NCBI GenBank assembly: GCA_905221605.1
Contig: CAJNDS010002479.1
Coordinates: 455,001-519,000, forward strand
DNA length: 64,000 nucleotides
From: Symbiodinium natans
Lineage: Eukaryota; Sar; Dinophyceae; Suessiales; Symbiodiniaceae
Direction of reading: 5' to 3'
Shown one piece after another: positions 34,250 to 46,191 of the stretch (positions are counted from its first letter, which is position 1; every line of letters starts with the position of its first letter). The translations under genes were made by a program, and so were the position numbers. The notes under the pieces are model-generated. The model did not search any database and was not told where the DNA came from. It was given only the letters and a program-made list of their open reading frames with translations.

Positions 34250-35255
34250 GCGGTGCTATGGCTGCGTGGCGACGAGGAAGACTTCGAGGCGTTCACCCTA
34301 AACCCCAAACCCTAAACCCTAAACCCTAAACCCTAAACGCTAACCCCCTAAGCCGATCCCAAGCGATTGTCTTCCGCTGGCATTAGATTCTAGGGTTTAG
34401 GGTCAGCAATCTGCCAGAGTCCTTGATGCAAAACAGGGTTCAGGGTTTAGGGCTTCGGAAGGTTCAGGGGTAGTTGTTTTGTAGGGTTGTAAGCAAAGGC
34501 AACCTGTATTATAACTTCAATTAGGGCACTTTTACCCCTGCAAGCATCCCTAAACCCTAAACCTTAAACACTTGAGCCCTGTTGCTCCCTAAAGTAGAGT
34601 CAGGGCTTAAGTTGAAAACGCCAAGCTTCCGAAGCCTTAGGCTAGAGCCCTGGGCCACGCACACTAAAGCAATTGCTCCTAACTCCTGCTGTCAGCAGGT
34701 GCCCTAGACCGCCAAAGAGCCCTTGTAGGTCTAAGGCATCAAGGTGTAGGGTTTAGGGTTTAGGGTTTAGGGTTAGGGTTTAGGGTTTAGGGTTGAGGGT
34801 TCAGATTTCCTCAGGCCCTTGCTTCATGTGACTCCACCTCGGATCCCTACAGTTGTACCCTTAGTTTGGGAACCCTTCTCAACAGGACCCTCTAAGGGAA
34901 TAAGGGTTTAGGGTTTCCGAAATTGGCGGTACCTTATCGGGGTACCTTATCGGGGTCCTTCTTATAAGGGATTCCTACTATTTGGGGTGTATTTTGGAGG
35001 CCCCTCATTTTCGTAAACCCCCATAGACGGGCCAGATGGGGAGTACATTGCCCTCTTAGGGTACAGGTCCAAGTTTGAATTCCTTGATGACTACCCCTAA
35101 ACCCTAAAGCCTAAACCCTAAACCCTAAACCCTAAACCCTAAACTACACCCTAAATCCTAACTCCTCTGCTTCCCCCGGCTTGCAGGACCTCTTCGGTGG
35201 CCTGCGCCCGAGGAAGAAGGATCCGAACCAGTTCCGTCGCTCTTCTCGCGCTTGA
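34250..35255 (+). CDS. Gene E, last four exons with stop (52 codons)
   Basis: 34250-34290 (WLRGDEEDFEA), 34418-34437 (VLDAKQ), 34699-34724 (ALDRQRAL) and 35187-35255 (DLFGGLRPRKKDPNQF, then RRSSRA and TGA at 35253-35255) sum to 156 nt and keep phase exactly. The donor at 34438 must be G|GTTCAG. The C-terminus is basic. Family G and E-like palindromes fill the last intron (34850-35030). The missing link to 31870 needs a net shift of one base, so at least one exon is unlisted. Confidence 0.65.
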
Positions 35256-36462
35256 AGGGTTTAGGGTTTAGGGTTCAGGGTTTAGGGCAAAAAGGACTTC
35301 TGTGTTGCTTTCTATGATGCACCCCTCCCCCCCCCACCCGTTTTGCCTCCCCTTTCTCAAGGTCGACTAAGTGTAATGAAGCTTAGTTAAGGAATATCCT
35401 TGGGTGCAATATCAGAACCATATATGGGTAGTTCTCTAAACTCGGTGTTTGGGGTCCTAAAGAAGAACGGCACCTTACAAAAAGGACCCTCGAAGGGGAC
35501 CCCCTCATGTCGAGAACTGCCCGCCCTAAAGCTTCAACCCTCCGATTTGAACTACCCACACAAGGGGGATCCTATGGGCTACGGGCTTCAAGCAATTTTG
35601 GTGGAGATCATCCAAAGTAGGTCTTAGGTTTCTAAGTCTTCGGGCTTAGTAGCTGAGTAGGTAACCTTTAATTGGAGAGCACATAGAACCCTACCACAGT
35701 TGAAAGATAATCTTTGTTTGGGACTCAGCAAGTAAGTTCTTGAAAGCAGAAGCCTGTGAGGCTTCTTGTTGCAGCCGCAGCCGGCCAAGTGAGTGCCGGC
35801 TGGGTGACAACAGTCGCATCGAAAGCACTGGATCCTAAACCGGCATGGCGGCCTCTCGGGTTTAGCGTTAGGGACATGGCCGCCATACCCCCTGTGCTAG
35901 GAACGGCACCAACCCCAACCGTTTGAGAAGGGCGAATACCTCAGGCCTGAACCCTGATCCCCGTAGTATTCCGCCAAGAAGGTATACGATGTTGTCAGTA
36001 TGTGATATAGGGGGGGGGGGGGGGGGGGGGGGGTGTGGGATTTTGATACTTACCGCTAATGGCCGACTTGCTCCCATCGAGTAAGGGACCGCTACTGCAG
36101 CCTCCCAGCCGTGGTAGCTCTAAGTGGCTCTAAGGAGTCTTGGGGCGATTCGCTTCCTCCAGAAAACATCCATGCACTGGCCGTGCTTTACCATGTATAC
36201 CTTCATTTTCCACCAACATATGTAACACCCCCAAAAATGTTCAACAGACTCCTTTGGCATATCTCCAAAAGAATTCAAAAGGGAGTACGTTGAATTCCAC
36301 ACACATACATACATACGTATGTACATATTTATTTATGTTTTTGTTTATTTATTCATTTAGAAGGACCGCAAGGCCAAACCCCCCCCCCTTCCCCAATAAA
36401 ATGTCCTTATCCAGTCGGCGGTGCGCCAGGTTTTTTTTTCTTGTTTCCGAGGCTTTTTCCAG
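35256..36462. other. Intergenic or 5' region of gene F, ambiguous
   Basis: It contains a diverged family D copy (35645-35736), followed at once by an open stretch (about 35737-35834) with AEACEASCCSRSRPSE. There is a second open frame at 36090-36293 (PENIHALAVLYHVYLHFPP, then WHISKRIQKGVR and TGA). Either could be an exon, but neither links in phase to others. A poly-G run lies at 36010-36032. Confidence 0.35.
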
Positions 36463-37196
36463 CACCGGCAGCTTGCAACTAGCTGAAAGTGTCCGGTGTA
36501 AGTGGAGCGTGAGCAGCATCAGTTTCGTGGGCTAACCGTAAACCCCTAAAACCTAATCCCTAACCCTAAACCCCTAAGCCCTAAACCCTAAACCCTAAAC
36601 CCTAAACCTCAAACCTTAACCGTGCTTGCAGGAAGCCCTTGAAGGGCTCCTGTAGTTCACAAGAACACAGCCCGGACATTGCGCCCAACCCACGCTGTGC
36701 TACAAGAGGAGCTCTGAACCCCGGTAGTTCAAATTCGGGTTTAGGGTCTAGGGTTTAGGGTGTGGGGCTTAGGGTTGAGAGTTGGGGGTTTAGGGTTTGA
36801 AGTGGGTAGTCATCGAAGTTACGTTCCCTTCCGTGGTCTGTTTTTCCAAGGGTGTCGTACTCCAAATACGACCCCAACAAAAGGGGCCCTAATATAGAGC
36901 TACCCATATGGGCATTTCCCAAAAAAGGGTTACCCCTACTATACCGCAAATACTATCATCCCTACAATGGGAACCCCCAGAAAGGATATCCCCATCATAG
37001 CAAACAGCCATTTCTGTTGTTTCCATTTCTTTCCCTTGTTAGGTTTCAGTGGATTTTAGGTTGCATTTGGACTCCCAACCCCCTTACAGCCCAGGATCAG
37101 GTCTGGAAAAGGCCCGGAACTGCACAGGTTTTGGGGCTTGGGGCCCCGTCAGCGCTTAGATGGCCGTGCTCGCTGCACGGTCAGACTCCCATGTTG
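36463..37196 (+). CDS. Gene F, candidate exons
   Basis: 36463-36497 (TGSLQLAESVR, canonical GTAAGT donor after a long pyrimidine tract), 36671-36723 (CAQPTLCYKRSSEP, donor GTAGTT), 37090-37127 (two open frames; phase from 36723 favours PGSGLEKARNCT) and 37160-37196 (MAVLAARSDSHV in one frame). All are + strand with flanking telomere-like units. No family is recognised and the start is unknown. Confidence 0.42.
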
Positions 37197-37696
37197 GTAG
37201 GGGAGACGGCGAAGAGGCCAAGTGAGCATCGCTACTTTAGGGAAGTAACCCTAAACCCTAAATCCTAAACCCTAAACCCTAAATCTTAAATCCTAAATCT
37301 GCTTGTTGAGACCCTTCTCCGAAGTCCTCAAAACGCCGGGGTGTCTACACCCATTAATTCGCGCTGAAGGATAGCTGCGCAGCAGGGCCGATGTCCATGT
37401 TCTTGGCTTAGCAAATGGATGAACTTGCCAGGGGGTTCCTTTTCGTAGAATAGTATTATAGGAGAGTCACGTTCTTTCTGGGATACGCCTAGACCTTAAC
37501 CCTAAACCCTAAGCACTAAACCCTAAACACAAGGCTCTGTATCAGAACACCCCCTGGTTCTTGGGAATGAGGGAATTCGGGCCCATACATACCCTTTAAG
37601 GGAGTATACAGGGTACCTGGGAACGATCAGGTCTCGGGTTTAGGGGGATAGCGTCTGCCCGAAGCCCTAAATTCCAAACCCTCAGCCGCGTTTGCG

Positions 37697-37909
37697 ATGG
37701 TCGCGGCCCTGCGGCGTGCTCTTCGGGAGCATCAGGTGTGTCCAGCAGGCTGTGTCATCTTTGTCATAGTTGGGTACCATTTTACATTTTGAAGGTTACT
37801 TAAAACCCAATAAGGAATAAGCATTTTAAATGTATAATATTATCCTAAACGTGAACTAGTCATGGACAAGACTGCCGTGGATGCATCGGCTCTAAACTCT
37901 ATCTTATAG
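37697..37909 (+). CDS. Small spliced frame across a family F element
   Basis: ATG at 37697 reads VAALRRALREHQVCPAGC to the element. After exact removal of 37755-37859 it continues VMDKTAVDASALNSIL to TAG at 37907-37909 (35 residues). The restored frame suggests the insertion site was coding. It may instead be internal exons of gene F, with GTGTGT at 37734 as donor. Confidence 0.35.
37759..37859 (+). mobile_element. Family F element, copy 2
   Basis: 101 bp, ends CTTTGTCATAGTTGGGTACC and CGTGAACTAG, target duplicate TCAT at 37755-37758 and 37860-37863. Unlike copy 1 the duplicate does not begin with G, so a clean GT-AG or GA-AG intron is not created. Confidence 0.85.
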
Positions 37910-38278
37910 GCTTTATGTGGGTGAAGAGGGGCACATAAACACTCCGGGTTTCTTTACCGTGGCCTTAGATCTTTAGCCTCTTGGGCTTACTTAAAAAGGC
38001 AGCTTAAAAAAACGATGGTGCCGAAGTGCATCCGAAAATAATTGCAGCAGGGTTTAGGGTTTAGGGGGGTTTCGGGTTTGCTGCAAAAAGGTTGGCTTCG
38101 GGTTTGGGGACCCACAGGTTCAGGTATTTGCCAACATGATCCCCTCCCCCCTTGTTTGCTGAGTGTATCACTCGAAGTAGTCACAAACCCTAAGCCCCAA
38201 AACCCTAAACCCAGCCGTACACCCTAAACCCTAAACCCTAAGCCCTAACCCCTGAACCCTGAATTTTGAACCCTTCAG

Positions 38279-39706
38279 GGCCTTGAGGGGCCTTTCGGTC
38301 TGCGCCTGCAAGGGCACATGTGATGCACTGGCCACTGCTTGAGTGAGTGGCGATGTCAGACACGGGGCGCATCAAACAGGCTCTAGGGTTTAGGGTTTAG
38401 GGTTTAGGACTTAGGACTTAGGGTTAGGGTTTAGGGTTTAGGGTTTAGGGATTCTTGAGGGCTCATGGGTAGGTATAAGCGAATTACGGCCATAATGCAG
38501 GCTGCCTTGCTTTTAACTCACCAACAACCACCCATGAACCCTCAAGTACACCCGAACCCAAACTTCATGTCACTCAGAATTCTTGCGGTTTGCACTAGAG
38601 CTTGGGCAAATTTGCGCCCTACACGTAGCAAATCTGGAAACTCTATCAGCCCGAAACCCTATGCAACAGCCCCAAAAGCTCTAAACCCCAAACCCTATAC
38701 CCCAAACCCTACAAACCCTACAAACCCTACAAACCCTACAAACCCTACAAACCCTACAAACCCTACAAACCCTACAAACCCTACAAACCCTACAAACCCA
38801 AGCCCTAAACCCTAAACCCTAAACCCTAAACCCTAAACCCTACAAACCCCGTTCTACAGGAGTTGGGCCTGCCCATCGCTTTGTCGCCAGTGCTGCATTA
38901 GCCAGATACGAAGGGCATATTGGGTTTAAAAGTTTTAGGGTTTAGGGGTTTTAGGGGTTGAGAGTTTTTTACGGTTTAGGGTTTTAGGAGGGTTTGTGGG
39001 TGTTTAGGGTTGAGGGTTCTGTGTTTAGGGTTGAGGGTTCTGGCATCTGATGTTGCGCAGAAGTGCTTTTATGGTGACAAAGGGTGGGGAAGCCATCAAC
39101 ATCTCCCTAGCAACAAGCATGAACCTTAAGCATAGAAGCTTTCTGACCCTAAACCCTAAACCCTAAGCCCTAAACCCTAAACCCTAAACCCCAAACCCCA
39201 AACCCTAAACCCTAAACCCTAAACCCCTGAACCCTAAACACCCAGGGACCGAAGGTGGAAGGCTTAGGGTTTTCGGGGGTTCAGGTCTTGTAGGATGTAG
39301 GGCTCATGGGGTTGGGTTTAGGGTTTAGGGTTTAGGGTTTAGGGTTTAGGGTTTAGGGGATAGTGTTTAGAGGGTGTTGTTGGGTTCGTAGGGTTTTTAG
39401 TGCTTCGGGCGTATAGGATCTCGGGCTTGTAGGATGCCGGGTTTGCAGGGGTTTGGGGCCTATCAAGGCCGTATAAGGTTGAAGGCTAGTTGAAGGGCTT
39501 GTTGGTTTGTAGGGGTTCTAGGGCTTATAGGGTTCCTAAACCCTGACCCCTAAACCCTAAACCCTAAACCCTAAACCCTAAACCCTAAACCCTAAACCCT
39601 AAACCCTAAACCTTTGGTTTAGGGTTTAGGGGCCTCCTTTTGCCAAGGAAGCTGGGAGCTTGGCGCGGCATGTCGCCAGACCTCGACCCCTGCTGTGGAG
39701 GCGCGG
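38279..39706 (+). CDS. Gene F, further candidate exons
   Basis: 38279-38340 (SVCACKGTCDALATA, ending at GAGTGA, a GA donor), about 38860-38898 (GLPIALSPVLH), about 39061-39097 (KCFYGDKGWGSHQHL) and 39648 to about 39706 (LARHVARPRPLLWRR). Each follows a pyrimidine-AG and lies between CCCTAAA (left) and TTTAGGG (right). Phase between them is not settled. Some may be false. Confidence 0.35.
38699..38800. repeat. (CCCTACAAA)n variant array
   Basis: About 10 perfect 9-bp units CCCTACAAA flanked by normal CCCTAAA units. It is a local expansion of a mutated telomere-like unit, parallel to the array at 13425-13620. Confidence 0.95.
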
Positions 39707-39848
39707 GGGGCCCACTACTTAGAGGACTTGACTTGGGTTTAGGGTTTAGGGTTTAGGGTTTAGGGTTTAGGGTTAGGGTTGAAAAGGGTTAGGGTTTAGG
39801 GTTGAGGGTTGAGGGTTAGGGTTTAGGGTTTAGGATAACCCTAAATAG

Positions 39849-39958
39849 CCTGGTAGCCCAGTGGTACCCTTTTCCTTTTTTTGGTTCAAGGTTCCCTTAT
39901 ACATTAACCAACCAAAAAAGGGTGCCCTTCTTAAAAGTATGGTTTCTGGGGTACCAGG
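39849..39958 (+). mobile_element. Family A element, copy 5
   Basis: 110 bp, ends CCTGGTAGCCCAGT and GGGGTACCAGG, target duplicate ATAG at 39845-39848 and 39959-39962. It lies in telomere-like repeat DNA and not in an exon, which shows that the family also inserts outside genes. Confidence 0.88.
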
Positions 39959-40822
39959 ATAGTAAGTTCGGTCCCCCAGCCCCAAGCCTCGCGTCTGGTC
40001 TAGGGTTCAGGGCTAGGGTTTAGGAATCTACGCTAATTTTGAACTCTGTGGCTCAACCCTACACCTTACTACCGACCTAAAACCTGAGCCGGAAATCCTA
40101 AACCCTGTGCTGTTTAGATCTTCGGACTTCATATACTGGAAAACAAGGGGAGGCGGGGGGGGGGGGGGGGGAGGAAATGCATCTCGTCTTCCAATCCGGT
40201 ATAAACGACTTTTCCAAAGGAACGCCTTAGCTTACTTGAGGGTTCATGGGTAGTGTCAAGAAGGGTTTAGGGTTAAGGGCTACTACTTGAAGGTTCATTG
40301 GTGGTGATAAGAAGGGTGATATGTAGGGCAGCCCACGTTAAAACCTGAATTCAGGTACTTGTAGCTCACCTTGCTAAACCCTAAACCTTGGCCCTGGACC
40401 CTAAACCATAGCTAACCCACGAAGTGCACAGCAGCAGGGAAGCTCGTGGGCGTTAGGGCATGGTACTTGTCAACGAATCATATCTGTACTTATAACCCAC
40501 TTATAAGCCCCTTAAGTGCCCGAAAAAGGTTATAAGTCCAGTTAGAAGTACTGTTCCCCTAGACCCTAAACCCTAAACCCTAAACCCTTGTTAAGTACAG
40601 TTACAATCGGTTAACAAGTACCATGAGGTTTCAAGTAGGGCTCAAAATGGGGAGTTCGGGTTTAGGGTTTAGGGTTCTTGAGAAAGAAATCGAAACATCA
40701 GCGTAGGGATCTGAATCAAGTAGGGTTTAGGGTTTAGGGTTTAAGGTTTAGCGTTGAGGTCTAGGGTCTACTCTCTGGGGTTTAGGATGGATGTCAAAGT
40801 TCTTGGGCCCTGATCCCTGCAG

Positions 40823-41664
40823 GACATTGTAGAACCCATGGAAGGTTACTTACCCTGAGTTTAACTACCTCTACACCCTCAGCCCTACCTAAAAAGCCCT
40901 AAGCTCACCTTCAGCCCTGAACCCTAAACCCCAAACCCTAAACCCTAAACCCTAAACCCTAAACCCTAAACCCTAAACCCCAAACCCTAAACCCTAAACC
41001 CTTCTTTTTTGCCCCCTTAAAACCATCCCAGACATCCTTAGCTCGGGGCCTCGTGGCCAGGCGACGGCGTTGCTTCGGCAGATGTGGCCTCACTGCAGGC
41101 CCCGGAGGTTTCGGTTTAGGGTTTTGGGAGTTGGGTTTTGGGTTTTGGGTTTTTGGGTTTTGGGTTTTTGGGTTTTTGGGTTTTGGGTTTTGGGTCTTGG
41201 GTTTGGGGTTTTGGGTTTGGGGTTTTGGGTTTTGGGTTTAGGGCCCATAAAGGGTCTAGGGCCTGGGTTTGGGGTTTGTGGGTTTAGTAGGGTTCGGGTT
41301 GTTTAGGGTTTAGAGTCCAAGCATCTAGCGAAGCTCGCTACCAGAGTAGACCGGGCATCTTCCCACCAACCCTTTCGACCCCATAACGTTAACATAGGGT
41401 TTAGGGTTTAGGGTTTTGGGTTTTGGGTTTTGGGTTTTGGGTTTAGGGCTATTTTCGTTGTCATGAAGCTTAAACCTTAAACCCGAGGCCCTGAACCCTA
41501 AAATCTAAGTGCTGGAGCTTGAACCCTGGCTCTAGGCCTCGGACACTAAACCCGATGATCCGCCCTAAACCCTAAACCCTAAACCCTAAACCCTAAACCC
41601 TAAACCCTAATTCTTGAACCCTCGGGCGCAGGGGGCAAATTTGGCTTCGACTTGGGCCATGCAG
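40823..41664 (+). CDS. Gene F, more candidate exons
   Basis: 40823-40844 (DIVEPMEG, donor GTTACT), 41042-41107 (22 codons, ASWPGDGVASADVASLQ, donor GTTTCG), about 41332-41387 (two open frames) and 41632-41664 (ANLASTWAMQ, donor GTTTAT). Between 41140 and 41260 the array has mutated to GGGTTTTGG units. No family recognised. Confidence 0.4.
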
Positions 41665-42027
41665 GTTTATGTTCATGTGGTGAGTTCCCTTTTTTGCATG
41701 CCCTCAATATTAGGGGCCGCCTTACAGTAGTAACCCCAAAAGGGGCCCTAATTCAGAGAAGTCACCATGTGAAATGGGGAGGTTTCGGGTTTCTCACGGA
41801 GAGGCGGGTTGGAAGACAAGGGTCAAGGAACAAGGGTGTTTAGGGTTTGGGGTGTTTACGTCTTTTGGGGTCTAGGACATAAAACTCATCAACCCAAACA
41901 AAACTTCTAGGGTCCTTCAGGGAGGGTGATTCGGGGGGGATGTGACCCGTGGTCGTTCGCCGCTAGGCGCCAGCCCTAGTCGCTAGGCGCCAGCCTTAGC
42001 TTTAGCTACCCCGGGTGGTGTCACAAG

Positions 42028-42599
42028 CCGCCCCCGCTTGGGAAGCCAACATCCGGCTCCAAATTCGGCTTCCGAAGGGCAACATCTTGAGGTACGTACA
42101 TTTTTCTTGTTTTCGAAAAACGCGCTAGACCCCACCCATATTGGGCTCCTGGACGCATTTGTTGGGTGCCCCCACGGGCAGGGATCCGTCCCACTACTCC
42201 CTAAGGCTCCCTAAGCTTCCCTAAAATTCCCTAAATACATGCCCCCATGAACCCCCCCCCCCCCCCCCTGCCTTAAGGACCCTCTAAAGACGCGCGTTTC
42301 TTGTTCTTTTCCCATGACTGGTGAACCTGGCCAGGCCTTATGCGCTCGCTTTCCCAAAGTGAAGTTCCTGGTCACAGCGTCTCGGCACCTAGCAAGGGAT
42401 GCTGGAAGCGGCCCCCTCCCACGAATTCTTAGTCATAGTTGGGTGCCATGTGGGTACGTACTTAAGCCCAATAAGGAATAACACAGCGTTTTTTTCTAAA
42501 TATTATCCCAACCATGAATTAGAATTACCCCATAGAACGCACGTACATGATCATGCATGCCCAGCTTCTCGTGGTAACTGTCGTCAGAGGTTCGCAGCG
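42028..42599 (+). CDS. Gene F, exons around a family F element
   Basis: 42028-42091 (AWEANIRLQIRLPKGNILR, canonical GTACGT donor), 42360-42423 (EVPGHSVSAPSKGCW, then KRPPPT) and 42523-42599 (NYPIERTYMIMHAQ, LLVVTVVRGSQ, before GTTTAG). The first ends two bases into a codon and the second supplies one, so phases match. Exact removal of the element plus one AATT joins ACG AAT TAC in frame. IRLQIRLPKG recalls the first strand of UBX or ubiquitin-like folds, but the rest does not follow that family. Confidence 0.52.
42428..42522 (+). mobile_element. Family F element, copy 3, in coding sequence
   Basis: 95 bp, ends CTTAGTCATAGTTGGGTGCC and ACCATGAATTAG, target duplicate AATT at 42424-42427 and 42523-42526. 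It splits an otherwise continuous frame. The duplicate gives an AA or, shifted one base, GA start, so how it is spliced is unclear. Confidence 0.87.
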
Positions 42600-43311
42600 G
42601 TTTAGGGTTTAGGGTTTAGGGTTTAGGGTTTAGGGTTTAGGGTTTAGGGTTTAGGGTTTAGGGTTTAGGGTTTAGGGTCTAGGGTCTAGGGCTTAGGGTT
42701 TAGGGTTTGGGGGGGAACAAGCGCGAGGCAGGCAGTGGCGAGGAGTCCTGCTGCAAGTTTAGGGTTAGGGTTTAGGGTTTAGGGTTTAGGTTTTAGGGTG
42801 TAGGGTTTAGGGTTTAGGGTTTAGGGTTTAGGGTCTTGTGCTGGATGGTGTGGGCTAAGCCCTAATCCAAACTCTAAACCCAAGGGTGACCCCGTGAACC
42901 TCCGAACTCCAATCCCCAAACCCGCCGTCCGAACTAACTACCTCACAAGGAACCAAAATACTGGATTTTGGAGTACTATACTTTAATACTTTTTTGGGGG
43001 TTTGGGTTCCTATAACAGCTACTTCTACCAAAAAAGTTTATACTTTGTTCCAGGGTCTTCTCCCAAGTAGGGAAAAGGCTGGAAGGGAGGGGGGGCGGGT
43101 GTAATGGGGCCATGTTCTCTTATTCGGGCTTCCTAAGGCTTATTTGGGGGTTTTCAAGCCCTTACTTGTACCCTAAGCCCTAAACCCTAAACCCTAAACC
43201 CTAAACCCTAAACCCTAAACCCTAAACCCTAAACCCTAAACCCTAATTAAACCCTAACCCTACGCCTGCATCCCGGGACCTTTTCGTCCCGGCCCTTCCG
43301 AAGTTGTAGGA

Positions 43312-46110
43312 ATGGACCTCGGCGCCGAGTAAGTAATACGGGTGCTCAGTAAGGGTTTAGGGTTTTAGGGTTTAGGGTGTATTTAGGGTTTAGGGTTTAG
43401 GGTTTAGGGTTTAGGGTTTAGGGATAGGGAGTGAGGGAATTAGGCAGCAAGCCTTTTGGATCTTTACATCCCTCTTTAGACCGGAAGGTCGGCCTTTTAA
43501 GCCCCGAAAGCCGGAAATCACCCAGTAGGGTTTAGGGTTTAGAGGTTAGGGTTGAATTAGGGTTTATGGGGTTTCGCGTTTAGGGTTGGGGGACGCCGTG
43601 CAAGGTTTTGGGTGGAAGGTCTTAAGATCCTCCGGCTCTCAATCCTAGACCTTAACATTGCCAACTAAACCCAACACCTAAAGGCTTTGAATGTTCAGGG
43701 TTTAGGGTTTAGGGTTTAGGTTTTAGCCCCCAAACCTCCTAAAACCCCAGACTGGCAAGTTCCCTGCGACGGGGCGAGGTGCTCAGCCGCGCAAACCAGC
43801 ACGAACTCACCGTCCGGGCCTTGAGAGCTAATACCGGAACCTATACCAGAGTTTAGGGTGTACCTGGACCGCCAAAGTTGCCGGTATAAAGCTGCAACAG
43901 TCCTAAGCCCTATAGGGTTTAGGGCATAGGGCTTCGGGTTTAGGGTCTAGGGTTGAGAATTGTTTTCTTAGTAGGGAATGGGGGAATGAGGTACCCTACA
44001 TAATTCCGTAAAGGTTGTATATAGGGGGATATAGGGTACCTCATTCCTTTTCCCTACTAAGAGACAGCCAGTATATCACTACAAAGGAATCAGGGTTTGA
44101 GTTGTTTGGGGTTGTAAATAGCTCGTACTTGCTCCTCGCATCATCTGAACCTTGCAAAAAACTCGGGTGCCTCCAAGGAGAACTGCAATGGGTCCAGGTA
44201 GGCCCCAAGGCCCTGAATCTTAACTCCAATACTATTCTCTCAAAATCCCTACATAACCAGGATGTACACCGCCTCAAAAAAAATCCCTTTGAAATTGCAA
44301 GTGCCCTCTGCTCCCCCGCTCCCCATGTATGCTAACAACCCCGAACCCTAAACCTTATACTCCCTAAGCCCCAAGCCCTCCCGAGTCCAAGTAAGGTTTA
44401 GGGTTTTAAAGGGTTCCGCTGGCCTAGAACCGAGTTCCTGTGTTATTTGGCCCTCTAAGTCGCGGGCGAAAAAGCGTTTAGGGTTTAGGGTGCTTTGATG
44501 GCTTGTGTTGCTTTAAAGGCTCTCGCTTTGTGCTGCATTTTCTGCGTAAGTTATGGTTTGTTCGACTTGGGCTTAGGGCTAGGACCGGACACCCCACCTC
44601 AGAACGACAAAGGCCTTCAGATTCTAGGGCTCCATGAATATCTAGGGGCTTCTTTGGGGCTCTAAAGCTTAGAGTCTTTCGGGCTTAAAAAGGCCTAAAC
44701 CCAAAGTGTCAATCAATGGCATGCGCCTGACGGCTTTGGGACAAACCCGAGTTTGGGTTACCATACTCTTGGGCGAATAATCTGGCTGGTTCTTAGTAAA
44801 GAATGAGGGAATGAGGTACCCGAAAAAATCTCTTAAAGGGTATAAATAGGGCCCGAATTCCCTCATTCCCTGCCAAGAACCAGGGGGTAGTTCACAGAAA
44901 CGTGCATATGTTCCAGCAAATTCGGCACTGCCAAACGAAGAAGTACAGGTAAGGCTTCAGGGCATGGCCTATAGATTCCTGAAACGGGTTTAGGGGTTTA
45001 GGGGTTTAGGGGTGTAGGGGTTTAGGGGTTTAGGGGTTTAGGGGTTTAGGGTTTAGGGGTTTAGAGCTTAGGGTTAATCCCTTTATCCTCTGCGTCCCTA
45101 CACCACCTATTACTAGAGGGGCTGCCTCCCCCCCACCCCCCCCCCCCCCCCCCCCCCCAAACCCTAAGCCCTAAACCCTAGACCCTAAACCCGAAAGCCT
45201 AAGCCCTAACCCTAGACCCTAAACCCTAAACCCTAAACCCTAAACCCTAAACCGTATAAACCCTAAACCCTAAACCCCTCCAGGTCGTAGTGCAAAAGAC
45301 GCGCAACTTGCACTTGTACGGTTGCTGGTGGCCGCTTGGCTCCTGCAGTGGCTATGCGAGGGTTCACTCTAGAAAATACGGTTTGTTTAGGGTTTAGGGT
45401 TTAGGGTTGGTACCCAACAATTTCTTGCCTAAACTCGAAAAATGCAGGAGGTACTGGGTACGCAGCCTAAATCTACTGCCCCAAGCTTGAAAGAAGGGAC
45501 CCCAGCAAGGGCAAAGAATGTAGCTGACTCCATGGACTCTTCGGTTCGGAGCAGCGGCAACCCTATAGAATCGCTTCCTCAAAGGGGGTTCCAAGAATGT
45601 AAGGCATCGGAATTCATCCCTAAACCCTAAACCCTAAACCCTAAACCCTAAACCCCAAACCCCAAACCCTAAACCCTAAACCCTAAACCCTAAACCCCAA
45701 ACCCTAAACCCTAAACCCTAAACTCTAAACCCTAAACCCTGCGTCGGTTCTTGAAGCAAGGCCAGTACCCAGAGCAGGCCCTTATTCCCCTGTTTTAGGG
45801 TTTCGGTTCCCTTATTAAGCCCCACAAAAAGCTCTTCAAACCAAAAAGGCCAACCTGTTTCTTCCTAGGTTACTCTTGGGCCTAGGAGGAGTGTTTAGGG
45901 CTGAGGCAACTTGCATCATAGAACCCCTTACGAAGGGACCTTTGCAAAAGGAACGTGAACTTCCAAAGATTCGAAGAGCCACGCGTCATTGCTTTGACAG
46001 ACGTGTCGGCAGAAAGGTATTGCAACAACCCGTCCATCATCGAGGAGCCCGGCAACCTTGCTGTTTACGTGCTGTCGCTCCCAAAGCAAACCCAGAGGCA
46101 AAGCATTTAG
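43312..46110 (+). CDS. Gene G, complete 10-exon model (216 residues), unknown
   Basis: Exons 43312-43328, 43480-43524, 43751-43826, 44460-44475, 44583-44612, 44917-44948, 45284-45361, 45448-45598, 45761-45777 and 45922-46110 sum to 651 nt, exactly 217 codons, with every phase matching. ATG is 2 nt after GTTGTAG; TAG is 46108-46110. Peptides in order: MDLGAE, EGRPFKPRKPEITQL, RRGEVLSRANQHELTV, RPDTPPQND, SALPNEEVQ, NLHLYGCWWPLGS, PSLKEGTPARAKNVADS, FEEPRVIALTDVSAER, SIIEEPGNLAVYVLSLP. Donors are canonical (GTAAGT, GTAAGG twice), GT in arrays, or GC. No family recognised. A family C palindrome fills intron 3. Confidence 0.68.
43967..44061. mobile_element. Family C palindromic element
   Basis: Inverted ends of about 35 bp, CTTAGTAGGGAATGGGGGAA and its complement ending TTTTCCCTACTAAG. 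Relatives: about 37548-37625, 44789-44879, 53337-53426, 57690-57760 (half), 60784-60876, 62051-62280 (tandem) and 63426-63600. The core carries GGTACCCTATA and CCCTTAAAGGGTATA. Target duplicates were not clear. Confidence 0.75.
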
Positions 46111-46191
46111 GGTTTAGGGTTTAGTTTAGGGTTTAGGGTTTAGGGTTTAGGGTTTAGGGTTTGGGGGGCTGTCTTAACTGACGAGGCTAAG

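Noticed and set aside
36852-37268. 138-codon + open frame as a single gene
   Set aside because: It runs through repeat-like and telomere-like DNA; only small parts (37090-37127, 37160-37196) have exon signals.
42028-42599. UBX domain in gene F
   Set aside because: Only the first strand (IRLQIRLPKG) matches; the following exons lack the rest of the fold's pattern.
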